From the NCBI GenBank assembly GCA_963924555.1, contig OZ004593.1, positions 1,116,001 through 1,180,000 of the forward strand: DNA of 64,000 bases, given 5' to 3'. The position numbers and the translations under genes were made by a program. This document shows, piece after piece, positions 42,692 to 53,176 of the stretch. Every line of letters begins with the position of its first letter. The stretch's first letter is position 1. The notes beneath the pieces are model-generated. The model was given only the letters and a program-made list of their open reading frames with translations, ran no database searches and was not told the DNA's origin. The stretch comes from Crambe crambe (lineage: Eukaryota > Porifera > Demospongiae > Poecilosclerida > Crambeidae).

Positions 42692-43571
42692 CATAGATAG
42701 TAGACACGGAACAGGATTGGAAACTTAATACTACCATGCGCGTGCTATCCGTGTTTGCCGGGAAATTTTGGCGCGAGATATGAATGCATAGTTACCACAT
42801 AGTTAAGGATGAGTTCTGCAAAAGATATCAGAGTAGATATTAGTCTAGTAGCTTAATATTAGCTGGGCTAGAGTGTTTCCATGTTGTATTTCTATAAAAA
42901 TAATAAAACTTAATATGATACTAGATCTAGCTAGACAGTACAAATCTATGAGAGATTCAGTATCTCAAGGATTTTGAAAGATGAAGAGTTTAGTCTTCCT
43001 CTCCAGCCATCTATAGATGCCCGTTCTTGTGCAGAGAGCTTTATGGAGTGGATAATAAAACATGATAATGCAAATAAATAATAGAAATGTAATAATAATA
43101 ACTATTTAACCCATAGTTTAACACTGCAATCAAAAAAAAACTAACAGCTATGAATCAATATAACATATATCATCCGATAGACAAACTATTATACTACTAA
43201 AAGATACCAAATACTTGACTTCTAAATTTATGCGAGTCCTGTTTTAGTCCCACAAATTGGTAGGCCTATAAAATCTTTAGCAACATATCCTACACCAAGA
43301 ACAATTACTACACTCTTTATTTTAGTCTATTCCAGTAAGAAACTTTACCTTCCAAACTTCTATAGGATAAAATTGTTAGAAAAGTACTTGCACTCGTAGC
43401 TCTAGTCCCACAAAGTCTGTACCTCTCTTCCTCAGAAAATGTATTGCGACAATAGGGCTAAATTTTCTATGGTTACAACGCGGATAGCATGAGCGAAATG
43501 TATTAGCTTAATGGGCGTGACGTCACATGACGTAGGCAGTTTCCAATCCTGTTCCGTGTCTAATATCTATG
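42692..43571. mobile_element. 880-bp inverted-repeat element nested in the foldback cluster
   Basis: CATAGATAGTAGACACGGAACAGGATTGGAAACT (42692-42725) pairs with 43538-43571, 33 of 34 positions. It is flanked by CCTATAC on both sides. The sister unit at about 44388 reads ACATATACCTATACCTAGCTAGC without the insert, confirming the empty site. The interior is AT-rich and non-coding. The 7-8 bp duplication suggests a hAT- or MULE-like non-autonomous element; the family is not determined. Confidence 0.92.
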
Positions 43572-43869
43572 CCTATACCTAGCTAGCTAGCTAGCTAGAG
43601 GCAGCTGAATAATATTATAATTTCGAATAATTGGATATTCAAATACATGCGCATGCGTATTATAGAAAAGATGGCTTCCTAATTGAATTAGTCGAGTGCT
43701 GTGCTCCTTAGTGTCTCCTTTTTCATCGACTCTTTCGAGGATCAACGAGTAGAAAAGATCGTAGTTCGTAGAATTTGGAGTGGATTTGTCCAGAAATCAT
43801 AGCTGTAGCTTGAGTGGTTCGAGAGATATGGTTGTCTAAGAAGAATAATAAGAAGAAGAATAATAATAA

Positions 43870-44150
43870 TAAGGGAAAAAGCATTTCGTGAAATGAAAAA
43901 AGATGTAGGGATGACCACTGCACAAAAAAGTAAGGAAACAAGAAGGATGGAATCTTTGTTCTGTATATCCAGCCAACAATCCCTACATATACGTCGGGTA
44001 GCTTCAGATTATAGTGTAGTAATGTACGTACATGTAGGGATTGTTGGCTGGATATACAGAACAAAGATTCCATCCTTCTTGTTTCCTTACTTTTTTGTGC
44101 AGTGGTCATCCCTACATCTTTTTTCATTTCACGAAATGCTTTTTCCCTTA
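43870..44150. mobile_element. Near-perfect palindromic foldback element, copy 3
   Basis: Same palindrome and loop as copy 2, following an (AAT/AAG)n run. Confidence 0.93.
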
Positions 44151-44689
44151 CTTGTTCCTGGTCTTTTTTCCCTCTCTTTTATGATTTTAGCTATGTATAG
44201 AGTTCATTCTTCTATGTGTATGCAGGGACAGATGAAAGAAGAATAGTTCTCCAATAGCATACCAGCCCAATCACTATCAACGAGTCAAGGTGGAGGTAGA
44301 AGATGCTGAAATAGAGTCTACCTTGTTGAATCTAAATCCCCGAGTCGATACAGTAGTCTATCATCATCATCACTATTCTAGCTACATATACCTATACCTA
44401 GCTAGCTAGCTAGAGGCAGCTGAATAATATTATAATTTCGAATAATTGGATATCAAATACATGCGCATGCGTATTATAGAAAAGATGGCTTCCTAATTGA
44501 ATTAGTCGAGTGCTGTGCTCCTTAGTGTCTCCTTTTTCATCGACTCTTTCGAGGATCAACGAGTAGAAAAGATCGTAGTTCGTAGAATTTGGAGTGGATT
44601 TGTCCAGAAATCATAGCTGTAGCTTGAGTGGTTCGAGAGATATGGTTGTCTAAGAAGAATAATAATAAGAAGAAGAATAATAATAATAA

Positions 44690-45176
44690 TAATAGAGAAG
44701 AAGAAGAATATAGCGGTTTACCTGCTTGCCGTATTTCTGAAACGGTAAGCTCCCTGGTCCTGAAACTTGGTCTGCACATTGTAGTAGGCTCTAGTAGGCT
44801 GGATAATCATTCACAGTAGCTTTTGTTAGGTCTAAGTGGGGGAACTGGAATTTCACTTTTGTATTAGTCTATAGGCGGCGCGCGCGGCCGTCCGAGTCAT
44901 CCCTACATAGAGAGTGCTACCGCACTCTCTGATAATAGAGAAGAAGAAGAATATAGCGATTTACCTGCTTGCCGTATTTCTGAAACGGTAAGCTCCCTGG
45001 TCCTGAAACTTGGTCTGCACATTGTAGTAGGCTCTAGTAGGCTGGATAATCATTCACAGTAGCTTTTGTTAGGTCTAAGTGGGAGAACTAGAATTTCACT
45101 TTAGTATTAGTCTATAGGCGGCGCGCGCGGCCGTCCGAGTCATCCCTACCAGAGAGTGCTACCGCACTCTCTGATT
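44690..45176. repeat. Two tandem copies of the foldback unit's end module
   Basis: About 245 bp repeated twice: AATAGAGAAGAAGAAGAATATAGCG...GTATTTCTGAAACGGTAAGC...GGCGGCGCGCGCGGCCGTCCGAGTCATCCC, ending each time in the hairpin AGAGAGTGCTACCGCACTCTCT. Present once in inverted orientation at 47446-47690. Confidence 0.9.
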
Positions 45177-45185
45177 AATAAGGTT

Positions 45186-45432
45186 TTAAAAGTTTGCCTT
45201 TTTTAAGGGAGTGGATTATACACTCATCACAACTTTAAGGTTTCTAGTTATAATTCTGAAGGTATGTGCTCTGTGAATGATTCTTGTGTGTATCCCAGAG
45301 ATGTTGGTGATGTTACTGCATGACCAGTCTGGTTCCTCTGCAATGCATCAATCAGTGTGATAGTCATGACTTCATCAAGTGTAGTCGTGGATTGCTATTA
45401 CGTATGTATCCATGGATACTATCCACCCCCTA
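45186..45432 (+). pseudogene. N-terminal ectodomain fragment, broken
   Basis: Near copy of 25280-25505 with the same in-frame TGA (GCATGACCAGTCTGG), so the lesion predates the duplication. After TCCATGGATACTATCC a deletion of about 360 bp relative to the 25.5-25.9 kb block joins it directly to the promoter-proximal sequence of the next gene. The upstream hairpin is therefore missing here. Confidence 0.9.
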
Positions 45433-45506
45433 GTGTAAACAGAGAATAACAATAAAAGATAGCTAGATTTGATAACTTTTAGTTGTAGCTAGCTACTCTG
45501 ACAACC

Positions 45507-47243
45507 ATGAATCATTACAGAGCTACACCTATGGATCATTGCTTCTTGATCATAACTGCTCTGTTCTTAAAAGTCTACGTCCTTCAAGGGAGTGGAATAT
45601 ACACTCATCAAAGATCTAAGGATTCTGAAGGTGTGTGCTCTGTAAATGACACTTGTGTCTATCCTGGTAATGTTTCTGCATGTCCTGTCTGGTTCCACTG
45701 CAATGCGTCCAATCAGTGTGAATGTGGAGAGAGTCATGACTTCATCAAGTGCAACCAGAGATTGCAGCAAGTTGAAGTCATGGATTGCTATTGTGTTACG
45801 TATGACGAGAGTAAGAACGGAATAGTCGCTGGTTCCTGCTTCACACAATGTGCCACACCTCATCCTCGTGATCTTATTGATGTGGTGTACCACAAACTTG
45901 AGGCTGATGCAAAAAATTTGAATGAAATTATTTGTGGGAAAATAAATCATGATGGACCACTCTGTGGCAAGTGTAAAGATGGCTTCTATCCTCTGGCTTA
46001 TTCTTATAATCATACTTGTATTGAATGTCCAGGAAGATATGGCAAGTGGTGGCTATTCATTATAGTTGCATACATTCCTTTGACAATCTTCTACTTTTTT
46101 GTGCTGTTTTTCAAGCTGAATGCCACTTCTTCTTACCTGCATGCCTATGCGTTTTATAGTCAGATTATATCCGTACCAGCTAGTTCTAAAATACTGCTGT
46201 CTGCTACTGGTACTAACCCTCACATATCAAATGGAGCAAAAGCCTTAATGACTTTATATGGTATCTGGAATTTAGATTTTGGTCGGAGTTTCTTTTCTGA
46301 TATTTGTCTGAAGATTGACACACTAGCAGTTTTGGCTCTTGACTACACCATAGCTGTTTATCCACTACTTCTCACGTTCATTTCATACTTCTTGATTAAG
46401 CTGCATGACAGGAAACATCGTTTCACAGTGATCCTCTGGAAGCCAATCAAAAAGGTTCTCACATTATTCCATAGTGACTTGAATAACCGAACTTCAGTGA
46501 TTGATGCTTACGTCACCTTCTTTCTCCTTTCTTATATGAAATTTTTGAGTGTGTCATTTGACTTGCTCATCCCAACTCGTCTCTATGAAGTGAATTCTAC
46601 AGGGAAATTAGTGTTGTATTATGATGGAAGCAAAGAATACTTTGGGAAGCAGCACCTCCCTTATGCAATCCTTGCACTCTTTGTGATGACTTTTTTCAAC
46701 ATCTTGCCCATCCTTTTATTTCTCTTCTATCAGTTCATGTGGTTCCAGAAACTTCTCAATTGTCTTCCTCTGAGGCTTTATGTTCTGCACACGTTCATGG
46801 ACTTGCTTCAAGGCTGCTACAAGAATGGAACACAACCAGGAACACGTGACCATCGATGGTTTTCAGCAATGTACCTCATCCTCAGAATCGTTGTTTTCAT
46901 AGTGTACACTTGCACCCTCAATGGAATGTTCTTTGTCTTTGTAATAATCATTGCCCTTCTCTTCTGCAACCTGCTGGTGTGCATCCAACCTTATAAAGAA
47001 GAATATGCCCACCACACTGCTATCAACACAGTATTCGTATTATCCCTCATACTTGTGGGCGCTGGAGTAACGTGTGTGAACATTGCAGCCATACTGGGCA
47101 GTGGTGTGTTCTTTTTCTATGCATTCTCTTCCTTGATAGCCATACTGCCTCTTGCATTCATGTTCACCTACTCTCTGTACTGGATCATAAGGAGAAAGAG
47201 GTTACTTTCAAGGTTTTCAGCCTTTCTCATGCAACGACTATAA
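45507..47243 (+). CDS. Short Cys-rich multi-pass membrane protein, family member 6
   Basis: 578 codons, single exon, MNHYRATPMDHC start. The N-terminal ectodomain is of the 26011 type (CGESHDF). The next segment (KLEADAKNLNEIICGKIN) is instead close to the 18205 gene. The core is common, with HRKHRF and KQHLPY as private changes. The C-terminal module (LILVGAGVTCVNIAAILG...SRFSAFLMQRL) is that of 34610. Three parental types in one frame make this the clearest mosaic. It is the only intact gene bracketed by foldback material in opposite orientations (41.3-45.2 and 47.45-48.5 kb), and it lacks the conserved upstream hairpin. Ligand unknown. Confidence 0.86.
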   Translation: MNHYRATPMDHCFLIITALFLKVYVLQGSGIYTHQRSKDSEGVCSVNDTCVYPGNVSACPVWFHCNASNQCECGESHDFIKCNQRLQQVEVMDCYCVTYDESKNGIVAGSCFTQCATPHPRDLIDVVYHKLEADAKNLNEIICGKINHDGPLCGKCKDGFYPLAYSYNHTCIECPGRYGKWWLFIIVAYIPLTIFYFFVLFFKLNATSSYLHAYAFYSQIISVPASSKILLSATGTNPHISNGAKALMTLYGIWNLDFGRSFFSDICLKIDTLAVLALDYTIAVYPLLLTFISYFLIKLHDRKHRFTVILWKPIKKVLTLFHSDLNNRTSVIDAYVTFFLLSYMKFLSVSFDLLIPTRLYEVNSTGKLVLYYDGSKEYFGKQHLPYAILALFVMTFFNILPILLFLFYQFMWFQKLLNCLPLRLYVLHTFMDLLQGCYKNGTQPGTRDHRWFSAMYLILRIVVFIVYTCTLNGMFFVFVIIIALLFCNLLVCIQPYKEEYAHHTAINTVFVLSLILVGAGVTCVNIAAILGSGVFFFYAFSSLIAILPLAFMFTYSLYWIIRRKRLLSRFSAFLMQRL

Positions 47244-47449
47244 CATTGCAGAAATCCACTTAGCAAGATACTTCATTTGTCACAGCTGTTATGTCTAATT
47301 AGAATTGCCTCCATTATAGTAATCAATAACATATTATAGTTTCTGACTTTATGTATCTCTGCCCAGACTCTTCATAACTTAACAGTTAATATATGGTAAA
47401 CACTCAATTTGAGCTAACAATGCCTAACATAGCCACATTGATTATCAGA

Positions 47450-48483
47450 GAGTGCTACCTATGTAGGGATGACTCGGACGGCCGCGCGCGCCGCCTATAG
47501 ACTAATACAAAAGTGAAATTCCAGTTCCCCCACTTAGACCTAATAATAGCTACTGTGAATGATTATCCAGCCTACTAGAGCCTACTACAATGTGCAGACC
47601 AAGTTTCAGGACCAGGGAGCTTACCGTTTCAGAAATACGGCAAGCAGGTAAATCGCTATATTCTTCTTCTTCTCTATTATTCTTATTATTATTCTTCTTA
47701 GACAACCATATCTCTCGAATCACTCAAGCTACAGCTATGATTTCTGGACAAATCCACTCCAAATTCTACGAACTACGATCTTTTCTACTCGTTGATCCTC
47801 GAAAGAGTCGATGAAAAAGGAGACACTAAGGAGCACAGCACTCGACTAATTCAATTAGGAAGCCATCTTTTCTATAATACGCATGCGCATGTATTTGAAT
47901 ATCCAATTATTCGAAATTATAATATTATTCAGCTGCCTCTAGCTAGCTAGGTATAGGTATATGTAGCTAGAATAATGATGATGATGATGATAGACTACTG
48001 TATCGACTCGGGAATTTAGATTCAACAAGGTAGACTCTATTTCAGCATCTTTTACCTCCACCTTGACTCGTTGATAGTGATTGGGCTGGTATGCTATTGG
48101 AGAACTATTCTTCTTTCATCTGTCCCTGCATACACATAGAAGAATGAACTCTATACATAGTTAAAACCATAAAAGAGAGAGAAAAAAAGACCAGGAACAA
48201 GTAAGGGAAAAAGCATTTCGTGAAATGAAAAAAGATGTAGGGATGACCACTGCACAAAAAAGTAAGGAAACAAGAAGGATGGAATCTTTGTTCTGTATAT
48301 CCAGCCAACAATCCCTACATATACGTACATTACTACACTATAATCTGAAGCTACCCGACGTATATGTAGGGATTGTTGGCTGGATATACAGAACAAAGAT
48401 TCCATCCTTCTTGTTTCCTTACTTTTTTGTGCAGTGGTCATCCCTACATCTTTTTTCATTTCACGAAATGCTTTTTCCCTTAT
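47450..48483 (-). mobile_element. ~1.03-kb foldback-unit insertion, inverted, with empty site
   Basis: The intact site CATTGATTATAGTTAAG (20118) is split here as CATTGATTA|TCAGAGAGTGCTACC ... CTTTTTCCC|TTATAGTTAAG, so TTA (or TA) is duplicated. The insert is one unit in the opposite orientation to the 41.3-45.2 kb cluster. In order: end module, (TTC/ATT)n, the ATGCGCATG region, tail, then a palindrome at 48202-48480. This defines the element's two ends: TCAGAGAGTGC at one side and the palindrome's AAGGGAAAAAG at the other. Confidence 0.9.
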
Positions 48484-48573
48484 AGTTAAGATCGCTAGTG
48501 TACATGCATGATGACTTAATTAGTAATAGCTAGGTAGCTAGCCTACACTTCATCATTTCATCATAATTTCACC

Positions 48574-48779
48574 ATTCTCAGGGTTTCATCTACTGGGGGG
48601 TGCAGGACCCTCAATCTTCCCCCCCCCCCCAAGGTGATCACAGGTTGTTACATGTAGTCACCATTAAGGACCAATTTGGGATACTTCAGAGTAGTAAGCA
48701 TTTTTGGCTTCGCGCTTCATGCAGGAGGGGGCACATCCCCCTCCCCCAAGGTGAAATTCCTAGATGAAACCCTGATTCT
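48574..48779. mobile_element. Inverted-repeat element (CAGGGTTTCAT...), copy 3
   Basis: CAGGGTTTCATCTAC (from 48579) to TAGATGAAACCCTG (to 48774), with ATTCT flanking both sides. Position matches copies 1 and 2 in the duplicated flanks, so the insertion predates those duplications. Confidence 0.88.
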
Positions 48780-49142
48780 CTTTGAAGATTAAAGAGCATG
48801 GGCACAAGATACTTATCACCAACCCATAATAATTATTATGGTAGACAGGTATACATACTGTTTCAGCTCATTGGTTTTGGTGTATGATTTCATTTCCTGC
48901 ATCATTGAATTCAGGAAATAGTTACTCTGCTTGAGAAACTGAACAGCCGAACTGGGTCATTCAGTTTTTACAGTGCAAAACTAGCTACAGTGCGTGGGCA
49001 ACAACAAAGACACCACCTGTAGTATAAAACAGTGTAACCACACAGTAACAGGCATCATCTAACCTCCAGATCTAGCAGTTAGAGCTTATTTATATCCATG
49101 GATACTACCCACCACCTAGTTTAAACATAGTAGCTACGAGCC

Positions 49143-49208
49143 AGATAAACCACAGGTTAGCACTTCTCTTGGCGGTCAGCGGATAGAGTGCTAAACTGAG
49201 GTTTATCT
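49143..49208. repeat. Conserved upstream inverted repeat (short form)
   Basis: AGATAAACC...GCACTTCT...GAGTGCTAA...GGTTTATCT, about 90 bp before the truncated copy at 49298. Confidence 0.7.
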
Positions 49209-49297
49209 ATAACATAACCAGTTGCATGAATAGATTATTACATAACAATAAAATTGGGAAAGATAGATTTAATAACTTTGTAGTTACTCTGACAACT

Positions 49298-49396
49298 ATG
49301 AATCATTACAGAGCTACACCTATGGATCATTGCTTCTTGGTCATAACTGCTCTGTTCTTTAAAGTCTATATCCTTAGTAGAATATACACTCTGACA
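49298..49396 (+). pseudogene. Signal-peptide fragment followed by a C23-A21 tract
   Basis: MNHYRATPMDHCFLVITALFFKV...SRIYT, then CAGGGTTTCATCTACTG, then 23 C (49412-49434) directly followed by 21 A (49435-49455). It parallels 21000 and 37353 in the duplicated blocks. The homopolymer pair replaces the inner part of the element. Confidence 0.85.
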
Positions 49397-49413
49397 GGGT
49401 TTCATCTACTGCC

Positions 49414-49444
<31 letters not shown>

Positions 49445-49499
49445 AAAAAAAAAAATCCTGGGAAGTCAACAATCATATGATAACAGTTTCCTATTCTAT

Positions 49500-50237
49500 T
49501 CCCATCACAACTTTAAAGATTCTAGTTGTTGGTGAGCAGAGCAAGCTTACCCCTTATTCATGCAAATTGATATTTCGATACATACACAGCGAACTTATAA
49601 CAGGTCTGGACAGCTCCACATACCAGTATATGACCTGTACACAGTCAGAATCTACGTACAAGTCTGTAACAGGTCCGTATTTTTGGACTGTATCAGACCT
49701 GCTGCCCCACGGGCTGCCTACAGATAAAAAATTAGTACTTCCAATGCCTAGGGTTTACCGATTTTTGTTCTGTTACATACCTGTTACAGGCTGGTTACAA
49801 GTTGTGGATTTTTCGCTGTGTCAAAATTCAAAATTTCATTGTATGTAAAGCCTGCAAGGAATACATACAGGGAGAAAATAGTGTGAAATAACCAGGCTAT
49901 GGATAGTATGATGCGAAATGATTACTTGCTAAGGAGTTGTATGCAATATTGCTCCGAGTGATAATGCCTTTTCGAAGGTTTCCTCGCAGGTGCTTGAGTT
50001 CGCAGCCGAGGCCGAGCTCAGCTCAGGTGAACCTTGGCACATGCGCATACGTTCGTTTGAAGTTTGACCCCACACACACTTTGTCATAGAGGCGCTAGGT
50101 GGACCGTAGGCGTTTGGCTTTCTAAGTGCTTGTGCAAGCATTATACAGTCTGCTGTGTATGCAGCTGTTCATCTTGACAGCTATAGCTATCTTAGCCTGA
50201 GAAGTTAAACAAATGACTTTTACGCTCGCCAATTGAA
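49500..50237. repeat. Second copy of the 37.7-38.5 kb spacer
   Basis: Follows 37727-38467 base for base apart from a few substitutions, a small deletion at ACACAGCGAACTT and short indels. It includes the decayed ACACAGCG element (49583-49822). No gene. Confidence 0.85.
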
Positions 50238-50420
50238 TATGTTACACGAACATAGCTACCCTAGTTATTATGAAGGCGTGTGCTCACTGAATGACACTTG
50301 TGTCTATCCTGGTAATGCTTCTACATATCCTGTCATACCATATCATAAGGAGAAAGAACTTGTCACTGAAATTCTGCTTGGGCTTTTCGCTAAAATTATA
50401 GTTCCTACATTATCAATATG
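50238..50420 (+). pseudogene. Small ectodomain fragment, second copy
   Basis: Near-identical to 38468-38650, with one or two substitutions (CACGAA for TACGAA, GCTAAA for GATAAA). Confidence 0.75.
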
Positions 50421-50658
50421 ATGAATGTTATAAATAACTGCATGTCTATGCACACTGCTCAAATGGATTTCTGCAATTACATTTTTTTCCTAATAAAGGC
50501 AGAAAACCTTAGCTATATGGCTTTACTACCAGTACTCAATGGTTAGCTACATACGTATGTAGTATTGTAGTTTTGATAACAGTCACTTTCATTTTTAAGA
50601 TAGTTTCAAATGACTTAGCTAGCTATTTGTAATCAGCTAGCTAGCTGACTTGATTGCT

Positions 50659-52365
50659 ATGGGTCATCATATCTTCATCATAACCACTTTGTTCTTAAAA
50701 GTCTGTCTTCAAGTGAGTGGAATATACACTCATCACTACTTTAAGGATTCTGAAGGTGTGTGCTCTGTAAATGATTCTTGTGTGTATCCCAGAGATGCTG
50801 GTGATGTTGCTGCATGTCCTGTCTGGTTCCACTGCAATGCGTCCAATCAGTGTGTATGTGGACATAGTCATGACTTCATCAAGTGCAACCAGAGATTGCA
50901 GCAAGTTAAAGTCGTGGATTGCTATTGTGTTACATATGACGAGAGTAAAAAAAGAATAGTCGCAGGTGCCTGCTTCACACAATGTGCCACACCTCATCCT
51001 CATGATCTTATTGATGTGGTTTACCATGAAATTGAGGCTAATGTATCAAAGTTGAACAATAAAGTATGTAAAGAGACAAACCGTGATGGACCACTCTGTG
51101 GCAAGTGTAAAGATGACTTCTATCCTCTGGCTTATTCTTATAATCATACTTGTATAGAATGTCCAGGAAGATATGGCAAGTGGTGGGTATTCATTATAGT
51201 TGCATACATTCCCTTGACAATCTTCTACATGTTTGTGCTCTTTTTCCAGCTGAATGCCACTTCTTCTTACCTGCATGCCTATGTTATCTATAGTCAGACT
51301 ATATCCATGCCTGCTAATGGTAGAATACTGCTCTCTGCTACTGGTACCAACCCTCAATTATCAAATGGGATAAAAGCTATATTAGCTCTATTTGGTATCT
51401 GGAATTTGGATTTTGGTAGGAGTTTCTTTTCTGATATTTGTTTGAAGATTGACACACTAGCAGTTTTGGCTCTTGACTACACCATAGCTATTTATCCACT
51501 ACTTCTAACGTTCATTTCATACTTCTTGATTAAGCTGCATGACAGGAAATATCGTTTCACAGTGATCCTCTGGAGGCCAATCAAAAAGGTTCTCACGTTA
51601 TTCCATAGTGATTTGAATGACCAAACCTCAGTTATTGATGCTTATGTCACTTTCTTTCTCCTTTCTTATATGAGACTTTTGATTGTATCATTCGATTTGA
51701 TCGTCCCAACTCGTCTTTATGAAGTGAATTCTACAGGAAAGTTAGTGCTGTATTATGATGGAAGCAAAGAATACTTTGGGAAGGAGCACCTCCCTTATGC
51801 AATCCTTGCTCTCTTTGTGATGACCTTTTTCAACATCTTGCCTATCCTTTTATTTCTCTTCTACCAGTTCATGTGGTTCCAGAAAATTCTCAATCGTCTT
51901 CCTCTGAGGCTTTATGTTCTGCACACGTTCATGGACTTACTTCAAGGTTGCTACAAGAATGGAACACAACCAGGAACACGTGACCATCGGTGGTTTTCAG
52001 CCATGTACCTCATCCTCAGGATTTTAGCATTCTTGATATTCTCATCCTCTCATAATGCAATGTTCTTTATCTTCGGAACAATCTTGGTTCTTCTCTTCTG
52101 CAACTTGCTGGTGTGCATCCAGCCTTATAAGGAAGAATATGCCCACCATACTGCAATCAATACCGTTTTCTTGTTAGTCATTGCACTCTTGTACCTTTTG
52201 ATAGTTTGTATTAATGTAGCAGCCATGATCGATAGCGGGATATTCATTTTTTATGCACTTACTGCTTTCTTGTGCATACTACCTCTAATTTACGTGTTCA
52301 TCTATTCGCTATACTGGATCATACAGAGAAAGAACTTTGTTTCTAGGCTTCTAAGAAGGAACTAG
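50659..52365 (+). CDS. Short Cys-rich multi-pass membrane protein, family member 7
   Basis: 568 codons, single exon. The true ATG is at 50659 (MGHHIFIITTLFLKV); an in-frame TTG nine bases upstream is not a likely start. The ectodomain has CVCGHSHDF and YHEIEANVSKLNNKVC. The segment after the first membrane helix is the YVIYSQTISMPANGR...PQLSNGIKAIL variant. The C-terminal module is distinct from most members: SSSHNAMFFIFGTIL, LLYLLIVCINVAAMIDSGIF, and tail QRKNFVSRLLRRN, shared only with 61295. The first two thirds match the broken gene at 38880, which has a different C-terminal module. Predicted membrane receptor; function unknown. Confidence 0.86.
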   Translation: MGHHIFIITTLFLKVCLQVSGIYTHHYFKDSEGVCSVNDSCVYPRDAGDVAACPVWFHCNASNQCVCGHSHDFIKCNQRLQQVKVVDCYCVTYDESKKRIVAGACFTQCATPHPHDLIDVVYHEIEANVSKLNNKVCKETNRDGPLCGKCKDDFYPLAYSYNHTCIECPGRYGKWWVFIIVAYIPLTIFYMFVLFFQLNATSSYLHAYVIYSQTISMPANGRILLSATGTNPQLSNGIKAILALFGIWNLDFGRSFFSDICLKIDTLAVLALDYTIAIYPLLLTFISYFLIKLHDRKYRFTVILWRPIKKVLTLFHSDLNDQTSVIDAYVTFFLLSYMRLLIVSFDLIVPTRLYEVNSTGKLVLYYDGSKEYFGKEHLPYAILALFVMTFFNILPILLFLFYQFMWFQKILNRLPLRLYVLHTFMDLLQGCYKNGTQPGTRDHRWFSAMYLILRILAFLIFSSSHNAMFFIFGTILVLLFCNLLVCIQPYKEEYAHHTAINTVFLLVIALLYLLIVCINVAAMIDSGIFIFYALTAFLCILPLIYVFIYSLYWIIQRKNFVSRLLRRN

Positions 52366-52952
52366 TGTACAAAAGACTATGGAGTCCAATGAATTCACTA
52401 TAGGAGATTAAAGCTAGTCGTATACTATCAAAATATCACATCTTCCCTTATAAGTAACTATCATGATTCCATAGTTGTTTTATTAACTGTGTATGTTAAC
52501 TATCCTCCATATACGTACTGTAATAACATTGAAGTACCTAATTATTTTCAGCTAGCTAGCTATAGCTACATGCCATGGAATTAGCTGATCATATTTTAAA
52601 CTGAAACTGAAAACTATGCATGGCTATGTTAGAATCTGCGTGGTGTGTGCACACATATAGAAATAATTTAGTGTAGCTATACTGCATGCACAATAATATT
52701 TTAGTGCGTCTAACTACAGCGTAGGAAAATTTTAAATTCCGCTGTAATATCTGAAATGTGTCAGATAAATTACAGCTCTATATAGCTATGTAGCTAGCTA
52801 GAGCTACACATCTCCGATGTTTTTTTATTGTATATCTAAACAGCTATAGAATAATTATAATTATATACTTTGGGAATGATAATGTTTGGACTTTGGGACG
52901 GAGTTTTCGAGATATACAATAACTTTTAAGTCTTGCAATAATTATGTAGCTA
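52366..52952. other. 3' flank shared with the 61295 gene
   Basis: AT-rich flank, matched by 63005-63560 (TGGGAATGATAATGTTTGGACTTTGGGACGGAGTTTTC). No gene. The Tigger-like element begins directly after it. Confidence 0.7.
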
Positions 52953-53079
52953 TAGCGTAGGCCCTCAATTGTCAACCGGTACTTTACGTCGACCTTTACC
53001 ATTTTATTGTCGACCTATCACGTGAGCGCGGGTGTAACGGAGGGGCTGCAGAGGTGAACGGCGGTGAACGGAGGTAACT

Positions 53080-53176
53080 ATGCCTAAGCTTAAGAAGAAG
53101 AATGCCACTGCAAAGAAAAGCCATAATAAGGAGAATCAGCCGCCGGAAAGTCAGCGTAAAGCTCCTAATCGGCCTG

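Larger units (their letters stand above)
41338..45175. mobile_element. 3.8-kb composite insertion of foldback units
   Basis: The site reads CCTTCTATTAATAAGGTTTTAAAAG at 25268-25292 but is split here: CCTTCTAT precedes AAGGGAAAAAG at 41335, and TTAATAAGGTTTTAAAAG resumes at 45173. Inside are three palindromes, their shared tails (TTGTTCCTGGTCTTTTTTCC...ATGCGCATGCGTATTATAG...AATAATAAGAAG), a nested inverted-repeat element, and two tandem ~245-bp end units (44690-44935, 44935-45176) that finish in the hairpin AGAGAGTGCTACCGCACTCTCT. No gene. Confidence 0.85.

Noticed and set aside
42032..48485. Repeated open frames of 86-134 codons starting MKKDVGMTTAQK on both strands
   Set aside because: They arise because the palindromic foldback element reads the same on both strands. 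There is no start context, and the frames run into simple repeats.
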